From Tamilnaduibacter salinus (GTDB lineage: Bacteria; Pseudomonadota; Gammaproteobacteria; Pseudomonadales; Oleiphilaceae), in NCBI RefSeq assembly GCF_003096655.1, contig NZ_QEKQ01000001.1:434001-498000 (forward strand): DNA of 64,000 bases, read 5' to 3'. The notes beneath the pieces were generated by a model. It was given only the letters and a program-made list of their open reading frames with translations, did no database searches and had not been told where the DNA came from. Both the position numbers and the translations under genes were made by a program. Positions 62,936 to 64,000 of this stretch are shown piece by piece (the stretch's first letter is position 1; every line of letters starts with the position of its first letter).

Positions 62936-63840
62936 TGGGATTCAAACGCGACCGGGATCGTATACCCGCTGATCAACTGACCGCTTACGAGCGCTGGGAG
63001 TTGCCGCTGCTTGATGAGAACGGCAACGAGGTTCCGTATTCGCGCGAGGAAGATCGCAGCGTCAAGCCGCTGACGGCGGCTGACATGGAGGCGATCCGGC
63101 AGGAAGCGCGAGAGGATGGCTTTCGGGAGGGCCGGGAGGCCGGTTATCAGCAAGGGTTTGATGAGGGAAAGCAGGCAGGGCGCGAGGCGGGCCACGCTGA
63201 AGGATTCCAGACGGGGCAGGAGGAAGGTCGCTCTCAGGCACAGGAACAGACCCATCAGGAAGTCAGTGAGCGTCTAACCCGGCTGGAACAGGTGATGGAG
63301 GCGTTGGTCGATCCGATCCGGCGCCATGAGGATGAGGTGGAAACGGCGCTGTTCAACGTGGCGACAGTGCTGGCCCGGGCCGTGGTATTCCGGGAGTTGC
63401 AGATGGATTCGAGCCAGATCCGGGCCGTGGTGCGAGACGCGCTTGAGAGCCTGCCTTCCACTCGCGACAATGTCCGCATCGCCGTACACCCGGACGACGT
63501 CGCCTGGACCCGTGAGGTTGCCGAACGGTTTGAGATGGACAGCCGGGTGATTGAAGACGATCAGATTCTCCCCGGCGGTTGCCGTGTGCAGACCCGCCAC
63601 AGCCTGGTGGATTTCACGATCGAGAAACGCTTCCAGAAAGCCGTCCAGCGAATGCTGGATCAGCAGCTCACCAGTGAGGAGCCCGGGGACGGTGCAGAGC
63701 TGGATGCGATGATGGACGACCTGACGGATTTCCATCGCGACGTCCTGCAACAGGATGACGACACGTCCGGAGCGTCCGACGACGATGCCCCGCCGGCGCC
63801 CGACGCGGAGGAGGGCGATGATGAGCAGCAGCCTGGCTGA
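62935..63840 (+). CDS. fliH: flagellar assembly protein FliH
   Basis: FliH is the negative regulator/stator of the export ATPase FliI. I prefer ATG 62935, overlapping the fliG stop (TGATG); a GTG three bases earlier is possible. The 301-residue protein has a proline-poor N-terminus, then a run of GxxxG repeats (REGREAGYQQGFDEGKQAGREAGHAEGFQTG, about 60-95) typical of FliH. The C-terminal domain (about 110-245) has VEKRF-like (IEKRFQKAVQ) ends. A long acidic tail (last 50 residues, Asp/Glu-rich) is longer than in E. coli. Confidence 0.92.
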   Translation: MGFKRDRDRIPADQLTAYERWELPLLDENGNEVPYSREEDRSVKPLTAADMEAIRQEAREDGFREGREAGYQQGFDEGKQAGREAGHAEGFQTGQEEGRSQAQEQTHQEVSERLTRLEQVMEALVDPIRRHEDEVETALFNVATVLARAVVFRELQMDSSQIRAVVRDALESLPSTRDNVRIAVHPDDVAWTREVAERFEMDSRVIEDDQILPGGCRVQTRHSLVDFTIEKRFQKAVQRMLDQQLTSEEPGDGAELDAMMDDLTDFHRDVLQQDDDTSGASDDDAPPAPDAEEGDDEQQPG

Positions 63841-64000
63841 CCGCCTGAACCGCCTGCCGGAGTCTCTGCCCGATTCGCTCGAACCGGAACTTTCCGGTCG
63901 TCTGACCCGCATGGTTGGCCTCACGCTGGAGTGCGTCGGGTGCCCGATGGTGGTTGGCGACCGGTGCCAGATCGAAACCGAGGGAGAGATCCGGATTGAG
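63821..64000 (+). CDS. fliI: flagellum-specific ATP synthase FliI (3' end cut by window)
   Basis: FliI is the export-apparatus ATPase. Only the first 60 codons are present. I chose ATG 63821 with AGGAGG six bases upstream; ATG 63818 is also possible. The N-terminal pattern GRLTRMVGLTLECVGCPMVVGDRCQI matches FliI. It overlaps fliH by 20 bases, in line with the usual fliH-fliI order. Confidence 0.93.
   Translation, partial: MSSSLADRLNRLPESLPDSLEPELSGRLTRMVGLTLECVGCPMVVGDRCQIETEGEIRIE

Overview
This GC-rich 64 kb window looks like chromosome from a marine or salt-tolerant gammaproteobacterium of the Marinobacter/Pseudomonas type. The clues are a sodium-coupled betaine-type (BCCT) transporter, a Pseudomonas-style fleQ-fleSR-fliEFGHI flagellar block under sigma-54 promoters, a lexA-sulA pair, a type II secretion gspN-C-D group, tamA-tamB, groES-groEL, rmuC, purE-purK and sodB. 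The genus is inferred from gene content only. Coding density is high. There is no prophage, insertion sequence or CRISPR array.

Layout. 1-3.2 kb: end of a short-chain dehydrogenase, a decayed pseudogene and an FMN-type glutamate-synthase-like protein. 3.4-5.1 kb: BCCT transporter behind a perfect FNR/Anr-type palindrome. 5.2-8.5 kb: a three-gene operon of a retropepsin-like lipoprotein, an inactive transglutaminase with 7 TM segments and a RimK-like ATP-grasp ligase. 8.6-12 kb: small hypothetical, rmuC, exported hypothetical. 12-15.4 kb: two AraC regulators around a CaiB-type CoA-transferase. 15.5-20 kb: a candidate small RNA, a response regulator with a dead GGDEF domain, an AmpG-like permease, a broken alkyltransferase-like gene, an SDR and fxsA. 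20-26 kb: groESL with a sigma-32 promoter, then gspN-C-D. 26-31 kb: M48 protease, LemA and a GGDEF/EAL protein, apparently one operon. 31-35.8 kb: sodB, purEK, two envelope proteins and a small ORF with a long leader. 36 kb: tRNA-Val, tRNA-Asp, tRNA-Val. 36.4-43.2 kb: lipid metabolism (two-domain SDR, thiolase, two acyl-CoA dehydrogenases) and an ion-channel-like protein. 43.5-49.7 kb: hemolysin III family protein, tamA-tamB. 49.9-51.6 kb: a glutamine-amidotransferase-like hydrolase paired with an amidoligase. 51.7-54.2 kb: acylphosphatase, lexA-sulA and two small genes. 54.4-64 kb: flagellar regulation and basal-body genes, running off the right edge in fliI.

The most coherent less-studied systems are the two separate peptide/amide-ligation modules (5.2-8.5 kb and 49.9-51.6 kb). 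In each, a ligase is encoded next to a hydrolase. The most interesting non-coding signals are a likely trans-acting sRNA at about 15.5 kb, a possible structured leader at about 35.5 kb, and three kinds of dispersed inverted repeat. Several genes are visibly decaying: the pseudogene at about 1 kb and an Atl-like gene at about 18.4 kb. Both GGDEF domains in the window have lost the catalytic motif.
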